Positions 1-13,067 are shown, numbered from the stretch's first letter. The stretch is DNA of 64,000 nt from Diphasiastrum complanatum (GCA_029204225.1 CM055102.1:12921484-12985483); one strand, 5' to 3'. Program-made: numbers and translations. Notes: generated from the sequence alone by a model not told the origin.

Positions 1-656
1 CAACCTAGCTATAGAACTTCTCATTTTTCAATGTTGGAATCCTCTCAAACCTTCGTGCCCACGCACCATGTTCCCCAGCCATCACTCCCCCATCCCTACC
101 TCAATCAACCCTTGAGACCACACGAAGGACCTCCTGAGATGTACAAAGCCCGACGAGACGAGTTCATTAAAAAACTTAGCTCTCCCGATGCCATGTATAA
201 CCTCGTCAAGAATCCTATCCATGGACAACCCACCAAATTCATGCCATCCTCACCCAATCACAACCCACCTGACCTACCCAAAACCACACCGAAGAGTTTG
301 ATGACCCCCAAGTTATGATACGAACTTCTAGAAGCTTACGCCGCCACCTACAGGTTTGAATGCAAGTGAAGTTGAGCCCTCAACTAGTGAAAGGAATAGA
401 AAGGAAGACAAATGTACCAAGGCCCTTCATGAATGTTTGGCAAGACTCCCACTAAAGCTAAAGGCGACCTAGCAGATCGAGCCAAAAATCCAAGATGGCC
501 GATACTATAGAGTCCGAGAAATTTGGAAAGAAATACCCTCGAAGCATGAGGGGCAGAAAATATGACCTGGACCAGAGCAAGTATTCCTCAAGGTCAGACA
601 TTATTGCAGCCCAGCAGCCGCAGCCAGAATGGAAAAACAAAATCCTAAAGGACAAT
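1..656 (+). pseudogene. Coiled-coil (Gag-like) ORF, copy A, 3' part
   Basis: The window opens inside this ORF. Its proline-rich middle is readable from 31 to 318, and its basic C-terminal part (beginning MADTIESEKFGKKYPRS) from 495. Compared with the copy at 11,954 it lacks about 7 nt near 270, which shifts the frame and gives an early stop at 316-318. The C-terminal frame is cut at about 656, where the sequence jumps into the leader block. The family is not recognised. The layout (coiled coil, proline-rich linker, basic tail, next to an LTR-like block) resembles a retroelement Gag or a transposon accessory protein, but no zinc knuckle is visible. Confidence 0.5.
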
Positions 657-1140
657 GTGTTTCTTGATCCTTCAACATTCATAATGCTTCCTATTCAGTT
701 TCTTGTTTCTTGTTGTTGATTTGTAGGATGTATGTAGATTAGTTTTCAGCTTTCAAGATCTTTTTCCAATTAATTTTTACAACAAGTAGAGTATGAATCT
801 GATAGGTGTTCAATCGAGCTGCATTATGATCCTAGTTGAGCATCATGACTTGCATGTCTTCAAGCAACGTGAGTATAGTTCAAGCATGAAGGAGGTCCGT
901 GTATCCACTGACAAGCTAGATAATCTATACTACAACGCCAAACCTTCTGCCTGATTGGGTAATGAACCAAGAATAATAAGTCATTGATACCCGTGAAGCC
1001 TGGTAATGGGCAGAAATTGAAATGCCAAGTGACAAGGTGCCAAACTGTAATAGTTAAGTAAGGATTTACTGACTGATAAAGAGAATCAGTGAACACTTTA
1101 GGGATGTCATATAGTTTTCTAGTCAAGCATCTTGGTGTCA
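657..1140 (+). other. Remainder of leader block, copy A
   Basis: Non-coding sequence matching the distal part of the leader blocks at 28,800-29,280 and 60,080-60,560. The proximal part with the TATA-like box and hairpin is absent because the preceding ORF is fused directly to the TTTCTTGATCC segment at about 656. Short frames on either strand here show no protein-like pattern. Confidence 0.5.
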
Positions 1141-2600
1141 CTAGTTGATAGGGCCAATTTTGTCATTAGAGGTCAAATAGTCACAGCCCAATTATTGAAA
1201 TTCATTTTTTAACACTTCATTTTAAATTTATAGGTTTTTTATATGACTCAAAATCAATTGAGTTTAGTTATAAATTTGAGAGTTTAAGGTTTTATTTTAA
1301 CCTTTTAACGATTTCATAATAATTTTGTGGATTTTTTATAAGATTAGTTTCAAACTTTTTAACACCAATGGTATCAAATCACCCCAATAGCTCAACTACA
1401 TTAGCTTACAAGTATCAAGGCAACGCTAAAAGCGAGGGATAGCGTAACATTATGCTTGTAGGGAAAACAGGAAACTTCTCCACATGTCACTTGGGGAGGC
1501 TTCTAATCTTTCGTGGAATTGTATTATCACCTTGGATAGTTTCTTACTATTAATAGCTCATATTTAAAATTGTTTCTACTGTCGAGTCTCGAGTAGTCAC
1601 TAGTGATAAAGAATTGGCTATTAATTCTAAATATGTACATATGCGGATTGCTTTGACTCTTCACACTTGCAGTCATCAATCATGGAACTAGTGACAGTTG
1701 CACCGACGATCCGATTTGCTGCATATATTATCACTATTAATCTGCATATTTAGAATTCTTTTGCCTCTCGAGTCGTGATAAAGAATTGGTGCATTGTCAA
1801 TTACAGGTGACGCATTCGCTATTAATTTTAAATATGGACGTATGAGGATTTCTTTGACTCTTCACACTTGCTCCAGTCATCAATAATGGAAATAGTGACC
1901 TGACGATCTGATTTGCTGCATAAGCTCTGCTTTGATTGTAGGCCGGCTGGAGCAGCCTTCAAAGTTCAAAGGATTGTCTAAATCTTGCTTGCTCCTGTCA
2001 TCAATGGATTTGATACAAGTTGCAGTGTCTAAATCTTGCTTGCTCCTGTCGTCAATGGATTAAAGATTTGATACAAGTTGCAGTTTCCCATGATGATGCA
2101 GCTCTATGCGTGCATCGTAGGCTCGTAGCTGCACGGAAATTGAAATAGCCGGGCTTAGAAATTAGTGTTTGCTTGGTCTCCATCACGGATTACAAGTTTC
2201 TGAGGTTCTCATGTGTGTCAGAGGCCGGGACTTTCAGGATTAGTATCTTTTGATGTTGAGGGTGGAGATTGGGTATAGCTGGGAACTTTAGAAGTTGGAA
2301 ATTTGAACATTGAATCTCCACATCGATCTTGGAAGATACGGCCTGCTGGTTAAGGCGTGCACTCCATGTGCACCTGCACTCCCGGCCCTACTCCATCCAG
2401 TGATAGCCCTACTGCATCCAATGATAATATATGGCATTAAGAAAAAAACAAAAGATATATTTCCTTGGATGTAATGGGGCCTGTGCGACAGAGGCAGTCT
2501 CTAATGAGATCCCAGCCGGCCAGGTCCATGCGTGGTAGGCCTCGTATATTCCAATTTCGCAGTGCTCCACCAAAGTCCACAAAAGACTACAGTTCAGTGT
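1141..2600 (+). other. CKX 5' flank, copy A
   Basis: AT-rich non-coding flank repeated at 13,930-15,410, 29,280-29,970, 35,460-37,060 and 45,440-46,383. It contains short internal duplications, for example a direct repeat of about 50 bp at 1,978-2,080 starting GTCTAAATCTTGCTTGCTCC. No gene is seen in it. Confidence 0.6.
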
Positions 2601-2602
2601 CC

Positions 2603-2611
2603 TCTATATAT
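2603..2611 (+). promoter_or_regulatory. Possible CKX TATA box, copy A
   Basis: CTATATATC lies about 720 bp upstream of the exon 1 ATG and just ahead of a GA-rich tract typical of plant 5' leaders. The same motif is at 15,413 in the intact copy. A second candidate, CATATAAAA near 2,809, lies nearer the ATG. The transcription start is not determined. Confidence 0.3.
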
Positions 2612-2683
2612 CTTGCTGAAGTCTTGCGATCCTTAACACTACCAACGGAATATGTGTTTGAGGAGAGAGCGAGATCGAGATCG

Positions 2684-2685
<2 letters not shown>

Positions 2686-2721
<36 letters not shown>
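2686..2721 (+). repeat. (GA)n microsatellite, copy A
   Basis: GA-rich tract following the CGAGATCGAGATCGATCGAG motif. Its length varies between copies (short in C, long in B), as expected of a slippage-prone repeat in a 5' leader. Confidence 0.85.
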
Positions 2722-3324
2722 CGCCGCAGCTGATCTTTGGCTTAGTTTAAGCTTTCACTGTGATACACAGTTCGATTGTACTAGTTGGGATCGTTTATAT
2801 GCATAGTACATATAAAACCACTTCTCCTATGTCAGAATTGAATGTGCTGATCTTTTTTCTTATTTCTAGAAATCTCAAAGATGTGGCCAAACTTGTAATC
2901 TCTACATAGTAAACTCTCTAGCTACTTCTTTACAAGACATTTGCTCCTGAACTATCCCCATTTGAAAATGTTGCAGTTTCCTTGTGAGCATCTCAGTTAG
3001 GATTCTCTTGAGATATTAAGATAAAGAGATTGCATTATAATTTGAATAACCTCACAATTGATTTTGCGTAATTAACATCATTGTTTTGAACAGCTTCTAG
3101 TGGTTACTTCCCCAATACGAGTAGAGAGGTCTGACCAACACTGCTATAGAATGTCCTCAAGCCAATTGAATAACGCTTCTCGTAGATGGGATTGATCAGC
3201 TCAATGTAGTCAAAGCTATCGATGCATGATAGGACTTTCGACACATAGAGTAGCGCTTTGCAGCATCGGTCCAGAATTAGTATAACCCAACAGTTGTTCC
3301 GTATTCGATCAATCGAAAGGAGCT

Positions 3325-4589
<1,265 letters not shown>

Positions 4590-5535
4590 TTATAAACAGA
4601 AATATCGATTTGTGTAGTTCTATCTATGTAAGCCGTTCTCCTCGCTTTTTCAATGAGTGCAACTAACAATGGCCATTCAATAAATCATGCTAGAAAGCTC
4701 ATGGGCTGTAAGTGCAAGCCTATAGGAAATGATTATGTTTATTCCAATAAAGACACACAAATAAAAATTGATCATGATGCGAACAAGATATGTGGCAATA
4801 TAACTCTTACCATCAAGAGTTGACCCTATCTACACAGGCTTCGCCTTATGGCATGCGTGCTCAAATTTCCTAAAGATGTTGGGCAAAGAACTTCATGCTA
4901 CGTGTATACATCATTAAAGCATTAACATTGTCAAATTTAAAAGATTTTATGTTCTCAAGGATATTGCCCAAGAACAGATCCAAAGGGATGTAAACCTCTA
5001 GTCATTAGAGTTTACCTGATGTAAAGACCTAAATTGAAGGTGTTCTACCCTGCATGGGGAGGTTTAGAAGGTGTCTACTAAGCATCAAGATATTCTGCAA
5101 ACACCATGATAATCCTTTCAGTAGCCACCCTTTATGAGTTATTTTGATAAGTTTGTGCTCATGCTACTATTCAATGTCACTAGGTATGTATATCATTTGT
5201 AATGAATGCCTAGAATGAGTTACTTTTATGATTGTGTGCTAATGTCACAATATACATATCATTTCTTAATTGTAGCTCTGGCATAATATGCTAGAATAGA
5301 AAAAATGCTTGTTAGGCATAATGGATATCCTATAGATAACTTGTCCATTGCGCAAGACATTTTATAAATAAGTTGTCCATTTTGCATGCAGAATTATTTA
5401 TCTATAAATAAGTAATCTATTAATAGCCTTTTTTTTTAATACTAATGGATAGCCTATAAATAAAAGGGTGTATTCTTGGCCCATGACTGAAAATATATGC
5501 AGAGGCCCCATTCTCATGTAATGGTGTAGCAAGTA
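4590..5535 (+). mobile_element. TATA block in CKX intron 1, copy A
   Basis: Segment of about 0.9 kb that also lies directly upstream of the transposase-like gene at 24,002, 27,003, 41,445 and 55,015. It carries a TATAAATA box near 5,456. In this copy it breaks off at about 5,536, fused to a CA block. I infer it is the promoter end of the transposase-like element, lodged in the intron by insertion or recombination. Confidence 0.6.
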
Positions 5536-5536
5536 C

Positions 5537-7239
5537 AATGTCAGCACAATTAACAAGGAAGCTACATAACCATATCACTATCTATAAAAGATGCGGGTAC
5601 AAGTAGCAAGGTTGCTACTTAATCAATATGCTTCATGACTATAAAAAAAAGCATTGAAGCTTGGTGCATAGTTGCATATAATACGTATTTTATAGTAATA
5701 TACCATATAATTAACGTATTATATAAATATGTATAATACAACGTATTATACATATTTGATCACTATATTCTAATTTTCAATAGTTTTACTCAAGAACAAA
5801 AATGAGATTATTTTATCTTAGTGTTCATCCCTTCAAACATAAACATAAGAACAAAATTCCAAAGAAAATCGTGGATCACATATGAATTATTTGATAAAAA
5901 CTTGTCAATTGTCAAAAGGTATAGGTACGGCTATCTATTAGCTATACGTATTTTTTAGCCAAAAAAATATAATACACATATTATATGGCACCGTATTATA
6001 TGCTTGTATTATACGATGCAACTATGGTTTGGTGAAGCAACTAACTAGCAAATTGGAGTCAAACTATAGAGCATAACTTATAAGTAGAACAAAGAAAGTA
6101 CCCTCCACCTCACCACTTATTGGAAGACAAATCTTAGGAAATTTTTATGATAGGGCATTCAATAAAAGAGTTGACATCACTAGGGCTACTATCTCAAAGA
6201 CCTTGAACATGGAATTTTCAAACAAAACATTGGAGAGTTGCTCACCACCCATCTATGAATATCATAGTGACTTGTTGTATCCAACTTTCTCCCCTGAGCT
6301 AGACGAAGCAAAATCAGAAAGATCAAACGATGTAGGGGTCTTCCATGCAAGCTAGCTTAGACGAAAAAGAAAATGTGCTCAATGAATGTTTATGATGCTC
6401 TCAAAATTATCAACTCCAATAAAACTTCTTACTAAGCTAGAACAATTCTTTTTCATCTTTCACCAATGCAATGGCTAGATCTATGGTGTGCTTGTGCCAC
6501 TATAAATAGCACCTTCCTAACTTTGTTAAAGTAAAAGCAAAAGGTTATATACTCCATTTACCATGTATAACGTCCTTGCACAAATCAGTTTCAAGTCTTC
6601 TATGCCCAATTAATGCTTGTACCTAATTGGTCCCTCAATTAAACCTATATCGAGCTAGGCCAAATAATCTAAACATTGCATATTATGTAGCTCTTTAACC
6701 TTAAGGGTGTACCGTAATCTCTTTCAACTACAACCTCCCTTGTTGAGTAGGATTAGCCTACAACTAACCTTGCATTAGACGAGTCTAGTTGGTAATAGGC
6801 AATTGCTTGAATGAAACTCAAGATAACTTTGCATAGTTAATTGTTCAATCATAGCTTTAACTAGTCCATGAAAAATTAAAAATCAATGGACATGATGCAT
6901 GAGAGTAGATTGCACCAAACTATCACTAAGTAGCTAAGGTTTATGATCACCTCAAGCACATTCGGGTGCGCACACACACACACACACACACACAAACTAG
7001 GGAATTGGTTACATTGACTAATGCTCCTAGGTACTATCTTGGGATCATGACCATAGATGATACATCAACTTACAACATATGGGAAGATTACGACGACAAA
7101 TTAAAAATATATTAGTTGTTAACTTTAGAAAAACTCAAGATAATTCATAGTTTAACTATAACTTGAATTGGAGTCCATGCAAAAAATTGCTAGTGAGGAC
7201 ATTATGCATGAGAGTATAATACACCTACCTATTACTTAT
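5537..7239 (+). repeat. CA block, copy A1 (upstream of exon 5)
   Basis: About 1.7 kb, near-identical to 8,147-9,860, 21,215-22,920, 38,620-40,330 and 52,430-54,140. It lies before exon 5 here but after exon 5 in every other case, so exon 5 of copy A is bracketed by two copies. It includes a (CA)n tract at 6,969-6,994 and an open frame without an early ATG at 6,077-6,355. Confidence 0.8.
6077..6355 (+). other. Open frame of 92 codons in CA block
   Basis: A stop-free frame with no ATG at its start (the first Met is internal, in NMEFSNKTLESCSPP). The same frame stays open in the other CA blocks (around 8,690-8,970, 21,755-22,035, 39,155-39,450, 52,970-53,260). It is acidic and Pro/Ser-rich near the end, with the motif PTFSPELDEAKSER. 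It may be an exon remnant of an unknown gene, or chance. No family recognised. Confidence 0.25.
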
Positions 7240-7305
7240 CCAAACATTATCATACTCGTTGATGACAATTATTGATTGCAACCCTTCCTTTGCACTGTTA
7301 TATAG

Positions 7306-7621
7306 ATGGGATTCCCGGATGTCTGCGGTGACACCTAGCGAAGACATCTTCTACGCAGTAGGACTAGTCGGATATGCATCACCACGCTCAGCTCCAACAG
7401 CAGAAATGTTAATGGATCAAAATAGCAAGATATTATATTTCTGTACAACAAAATCCATCAAGTACAAACAATATCTTCCACACTATGTCAATCAGGACGA
7501 ATGGAGAACCCATTTTGACCGTTTGTGGTTTAGATTTTGTGGAAGAAAATTGAGGTACGATCCCAAAACCATTCTCTCTCCTGGTCAAAGAATTTTTTGG
7601 AGGAGCAAAACTCTTTCCTAA
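7306..7621 (+). pseudogene. CKX: Cytokinin dehydrogenase exon 5, copy A (orphan)
   Basis: C-terminal CKX exon, preceded by a good acceptor (TATAG) and part of intron 4. It starts in the usual phase (a TGG GAT, giving WDSRMSAVTPSEDIFYAVGL) and ends with the conserved PGQRIF motif and a TAA. The frame is open throughout. Exons 2, 3 and 4 are absent between this exon and exon 1, so no CKX enzyme can be made from this copy. Confidence 0.9.
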
Positions 7622-8146
7622 AGCAGAAAATCGTTCACCTCAAAGAAGTGATGTGAACAAGACGGGCTGCTGAGTCTTCTGTTGGGAAGCATAAGACTTA
7701 AATAAATGGTGAGCCTGAAATTGTGAATAGTTGATATTTGATAGGATACTCTTAAATAATGAGAACATGATTATGATGTACCTGTAAAGTTAGTCTGCGA
7801 GCTCCAATCAGTCTATGCTTCTCTAGAGTTATGGGAAGAAGCCTGGAGCATTGATGCATTCTCCAGGTTGTCTGCAAACTCACATGCAAGCACCATTTGT
7901 CATAAATGCAAAGGCTTATATAATATTCTTTCCTGTGAAGGGTAAAATGTGAAGTGTAAACTTACATGGGTGCCAATTGAGCTGGGTAAGAGACAATGTT
8001 TTGTCACTCTCACACGTGTTCAACACGTTGGGTAACTGTGTCTTGTCACTCATACATAGCTTAACTTGTTGACATCTTGGAGTCATGTGCTCTATGACGA
8101 TTAAACTCGATCACTTATTACTCAATGTACACCATGTATTTGTGCA
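7622..8146 (+). other. CKX 3' flank, copy A
   Basis: Non-coding sequence shared with 20,721-21,214, 38,096-38,620 and 51,905-52,430. It has an AATAAA about 75 nt after the stop, likely a polyadenylation signal. Confidence 0.6.
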
Positions 8147-9860
8147 TAAAAAATGTCAGCACAAGTAACAATGAAGCTACATAACCATATCACTATCTAT
8201 AAAAGATGCGGGTACAAGTAGCAAGGTTGCTACTTAATCAATATGCTCCATGACTATAAAAAAAAAGCATTGAAGCTTGGTGCATAGTTGCATATAATAC
8301 GTATTTTATAATAATATACCATATAACAAACGTAGTATATAAATATGTACAATACAACATATTATACATTTTTTATCACTATATTATCATTTTCAATAGT
8401 TTAACTCAAGAACAAAAATGAGATTATTTTATCTTAGTATTCATCCCTTCAAACATAAACATAAGAACAAAATTCTAAAGAAAACCGTGGATCACATATG
8501 AATTATTTGATAAAAACTTGTCAATTGTCAAAAGGTACAGGTATGGCTATCTATTAGCTATACGTATTTTTTAGCCAAAAGAAGTATAATACACGTATTA
8601 ATGGCACCGTATTATATGCTTGTATTGTACGATGCAACTATGGTTTGGTGAAGCAACTACCTAGCAAATTGGAGTCAAACTCTAGAGCATAACTTATAAG
8701 TAGAACAAAGAAAGTACCCTCCACCTCACCACTTATTGGAAGACAAATCTTAGGAAATTCTTATGATAGGGCATTCAATAAAAGAGTTGACATCACTAGG
8801 ACTACTATCTCAAAGACCTTGAACATGGAATTTTCAAACAAAACATTGGAGAGTTGCTCACCACCCATCTATGAATATCATAGTGACTTGTTGTATCCAA
8901 CATTCTCCCCTGAGCTAGACGAAGCAAAATCAGAAAGAGCAAACGATGTAGGGGTCTTCCATGCAAGCTAGCTTAGACGAAGAAGAAAATGTGCTCAATG
9001 AATGTTTATGATGCTCTCAAAATTATCAACTCCATCAAAACTTCTTACTAAGCTAGAACAATTCTTTTTCATCTTTCATCAATGCAATGGCTGGATCTAT
9101 GGTGTGCTTGTGCCATTGTAAATAGCACCTTTCTAACTTTGTTAAAGTAAAAGCAAAAGGCTATATACTCCATTTACCATGTATAACGTCCTTGCACAAT
9201 TCATTTTCAAGTCTTCTATGCCCAATTAATGCTTGTACCTAATTGGTCCCTCAGTTAAACCTATATCGAGCTAGGCCAAACAATCTAAACATTGCATATT
9301 ATGTAGCTCTTTAACCTTAAGGGTGTGTACCATAATCTCGTTCAACTACAACCTCCCTTCTTGAGTAGGAGTAGCCTACAACTAACCTTGCATTAGACGA
9401 GTCTAGTTGGTAGTAGGCAATTGCTTGAATGAAACTCAAGATAACTTTGCATAGTTAATTGTTCAATTATAGCTTTAACTACTCCATGAAAAATTAAAAA
9501 TCAATGGACATGATGCATGATAGTAGATTTTCACCTAACTATCACTAAGTAGCTAAGGTTTACGATCACCTCAAGCACATGCGCGCGCGCGCGCACACAC
9601 ACACACACACACACAAACTAGGGAATTTGTTACATTGACTAATGCTTCTAGGTACTATCTTGGAATCATGACCACAGATGATACATCAACTTACAAGATA
9701 TGGGAAGATTACGACGACAAGTTAAAAATATATTAGTTGTTAACTTTAGAAAAACTCTAGATAATTCATAGTTTAACTATAACTTGAATTGGAGTCCATG
9801 CAAAAAATTGCTAGTGAGGACATTATGCATGAGAGTAGAATACACCTACTTATTACTTAT
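8147..9860 (+). repeat. CA block, copy A2
   Basis: Second copy of the 1.7-kb CA block in unit A, in the usual position after CKX exon 5. It carries the longest alternating tract, GCGCGCGCGCGC followed by (CA)n, at 9,580-9,615. Confidence 0.8.
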
Positions 9861-9875
9861 AGGTAGACAAGGGAT

Positions 9876-10311
9876 CACTACAACACTTGCCATGATTTCC
9901 AATGTGAAATCACACATTTAGGTTTTTTGAATCTACAAAGGTGCCACAAAACATGTCACAACAGGGTCGTCGAATTTTGACAACTATAAAACGTGTCGCA
10001 AAATGATGCCTACGCCAACTAGCTCCGTAGGAGCCATCAGTAGGACACTGATCAAGGTTGTCCACATGAACATCACATTCTGAGGCCCATGTGGACGTTG
10101 CTATTCAACGTCCATGTGGACGTCACAATCCAGCATCCAACTGTACATCGCATTCGACTACCAAAACCTAACGTGGAAGTCCATATGCACGAGTTAGTTC
10201 AACATGTTTTTGGTGCCTTGGACGTCAAAAAGTGACGTGCAATACTAGTGTCGATTTTGACATCTATTACAGTTTTTGACGGATAAACAGAGTAGCACAC
10301 CATGTGCTACT
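9876..10311 (+). mobile_element. CACTA-like terminal block, copy A
   Basis: Starts CACTACAACACTTGCC, which resembles the CACTA ends of En/Spm transposons. It is rich in ACGTC-type motifs, including the inverted pair ACGTCCA-TG-TGGACGT near 10,108, and ends near an inverted repeat AGTAGCAC-ACCAT-GTGCTACT at 10,291-10,311. Repeated at 22,934, 40,349 and 54,160, with a partial copy at 26,291. No matching opposite end was found, so its nature as a true CACTA terminus is unproven. Confidence 0.35.
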
Positions 10312-10774
10312 TTTTTGTTGGAGCATGGATAGAAGAAACTCACAAAATGTGCAAAAAATTTACTCTCAAAATATCAAAACCCATCTCGATGCCCGTTCTG
10401 CATGAACATATCAAAACAATACAAGAATTAACGGTTAGGATTTAAGTTGAGTACATTCTCTATATTTATAGTGAACAACAAGTTTATATGTTTCAAAAGA
10501 ATTGACTATGGAGGATGACCCTCCCTTTTCAATTTATCGACTACTGGATCAAAGGATTTTCTAAATGCAAAGTCATATACCTCTTTAGTGGGGAGTCAAT
10601 CGGCATCTATCCATACAATTTAGGACTAACACAAAAACCACTATTTTGAGACTATTCATGTTTTTAAATAAAAACTCTCCTCTTATAACTCATCTATTGA
10701 TATTAAGAATGTATAACTAATAAGGTTAAAACTAATGTTGTTATCACATGATAATAATATATACTTCGAGACTA
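10312..10774 (+). other. Spacer between CACTA-like and TATA blocks, copy A
   Basis: AT-rich sequence shared with 23,371-24,000 and 40,770-41,440; nothing gene-like seen. In this copy a stretch is missing before the TATA block, compared with copies B and D. Confidence 0.5.
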
Positions 10775-11684
10775 TAGGAAATGATTATTTTTATTCCAAT
10801 AAGGACACAAAAATAAAAGTTGATCATGATGAGAACCTTATGTGGCAATATAATTCTTACCATCAAGAGTTGACCCTATCTACACAGGCTTCGCTTTATG
10901 GCATGCATGCTCAGATTTCCTAAAGATGTTGGGCAAAGAACTTCATGCTATGTGTACACATCATTAAACCAATAACATTGTCAAATTTAAAAGATTTTAT
11001 GTTCTCAAGGATATTGCCCAAATACATATCTAAAGGGATGTAAAGCTCTAGTCATTAGAGTTTACCTGATGTAAAGACCTAAATTGAAGGTGTTCTACCC
11101 TCCATGGGGTGGCTTAGAAGGTGTTTACTAAGAGTCAAGATATTCTGCAAACACCATGATAATCCTTTTAGTAGCCACCCTTTATGAGTTATTTTGATAA
11201 GCTTGTGCTCATGCTACTATTCAATGTCACTAGGTATGGATATCATTTGTAATGAATACCTAGAATGAGTTACTTTTATGATTGTGTGCTAATGTCACAA
11301 TATGCATATCATTTCTTAATTGTAGCTTTGGCATAATATGCTAGAATAGAAAAAATGCTTGTTAGTCATAATGGATATCCTATATATAACTTGTCCATTG
11401 CGCAAGACATTTTATAAATAAGTTGTCCATTTTGCATGCAAAATTATTTATCTAAAAATAAGTAATCTATTAATAGCCTTTTTTTCATACTAATGGATAG
11501 CCTATAAATAAAAGGGTGTAATCTTAGCCCATGACTGAAAATATATGCAGAGGCCCCACTCTCATCTAATGGTGTAGCAAGTACCGATCAAACAAAAGAG
11601 AAGATTATGCAACTGTTATACCTTGCTATTGGATTTAGTTTCAGCTATGGTGATATTCTGTTAACTATCTGTTTTTTTTTGCAG
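10775..11684 (+). mobile_element. TATA block, copy A downstream
   Basis: Promoter-like segment of the transposase-like element, in its normal place before the first exon. It ends in a T-rich run and the acceptor GCAG at 11,681-11,684. Confidence 0.55.
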
Positions 11685-11953
11685 ATCTGCATTAGTAGCT
11701 CCTCCTAGGAATGTCATTGGCCACAATATTGACTTGCAAATCCACTGAGCGTATCATGATGAACAATAGGATTTCAAATGTAAAGTGTAAAATAGCAGAG
11801 TCTTTGATGGTGGACATTCAAAAAAATTTAGATAAGCCTTTTAGTTCAGGGTGCTTGTGATTTTGCGGGTATTAGCAGGGAAGCATATGCAACAATATTT
11901 AAACTAATTAGAGAAGCTTTTAAAATGATAAAGCTTTAACTGCCATTATCAAA
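11685..11953 (+). pseudogene. Transposase-like gene, copy A (5' remnant)
   Basis: Only the first part of the first exon remains. At about 11,921-11,931 it is joined directly to the last bases before the coiled-coil ORF (AAAATGATAAAGC), deleting the rest of the gene and the minus-strand ORF. A short internal deletion also removes the IKDNASL region. Non-functional. Confidence 0.65.
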
Positions 11954-13067
11954 ATGGAGAACCACGTAAGACTTATTCAAGAGAAGGTTGACAAGATGAA
12001 TTTTAAACGAGCTGCTAATAAACAAGAAAAAGCCATCCAAGAGTCCCCAAGGCAATTGGAGGAAACAACGAAGGACCTACAAAAAGTTTTGGACAAAGTG
12101 AACCAACTATGGAGCACTGCGTGGAAGGCCCAAGCAGAAAATTTTGAACGACAGCCAAAGGACAAAGATGGAGATGATGACGTTGTAGGACACGACGAAT
12201 CAATGTACCAGTTGGATGGTAGTTTGGGATCGGATGGGAAGGAGACCAAAGCCGCTTTTGAAAGTGATCTCTCAACCCCCCAATCTAGCTATAGAACTTC
12301 TCATTTTTCAATATTGGAATTCTCTCAAACCTTCATGCCCACGCACCATGTTCCCCAGCCATCACTCCCCCATCCCTACCTGAGTCAACCCTTGAGACCA
12401 CACGAAGGACCTCCTGAGATGTACAAAGCCCGACGAGACGAGTTTATTAAAAAAATTAACTCTCCCGATGCCATGTATAACCTCGTCAAGATCCTATCGT
12501 TGGACAACCCACCAAATTCATGCCATCCTCACCCGATCACAACCCACTTGACCTACCCAAAACCAATGTTGACACCGAAGAGTTTGATGACCCCCAAGTT
12601 ATGATACCAACTTCTAGAAGCTTACGCTGCCACCTACAGGTTTCAATGCAAGTGAAGTTGAGCCCTCAACTAGTGAAAGGAATAGAAAGGAAGACAAATG
12701 TACCAAGGCCCTTGATGAATATTTGGCAAGACTCCCACTAAAGCTAAAGACGACCTAGCAGATCGAGCCAAAATCCAAGATGGCCGATACTATAGAGTCC
12801 GAGAAATTCGGAAGGAAATACCCTCGAAGCATGAGGGGCAAAAAATATGACCTGGACCAAAGCAAGTATTCCTCAAGGTTAGACATTATTGTAGCCCAAC
12901 AGCCGCAGCCAGAATGGAAAAACAAAATCCTAAAGGACAATAGGAGGCTACAAGAATACCTGTGGGACCATCCTGGAAAAGAGTCAATCCATTCTACATG
13001 CCCATCAAAAGAAGAGATCCATTGCCAACAGAGCGACCAAGGGACAAAGCGATCAATTGGCCAGTAA
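11954..13067 (+). pseudogene. Coiled-coil (Gag-like) ORF, copy B
   Basis: The best-preserved start of this family: ATG at 11,954 and 216 codons open to 12,604. Residues 1-60 are charged and heptad-like (MENHVRLIQEKVDKMNF), a likely coiled coil. An acidic patch follows (KDKDGDDDV), then a His/Pro-rich segment. A 1-nt deletion near 12,491 (AAGATCC for AAGAATCC in other copies) throws the end out of frame, and the original frame continues at 12,520-12,741. A second coding-like stretch at 12,780-13,067 ends in STCPSKEEIHCQQSDQGTKR. No catalytic domain is recognisable. Gag or a transposon accessory protein is possible; function unknown. Confidence 0.5.

Noticed and set aside
2465-2806. Forward ORF starting MDVMGPVRQRQS with an RERERE run (also 15,275 and 29,844)
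   Set aside because: It runs through the GA microsatellite of the CKX 5' leader, and its end differs in every copy because of repeat length. Not a gene.
11977-12275. Reverse-strand ORFs opposite the coiled-coil ORF (also 34,519-34,817 and 58,423-58,751)
   Set aside because: Mirror frames of the plus-strand ORF; no independent features, and they share its coordinates.
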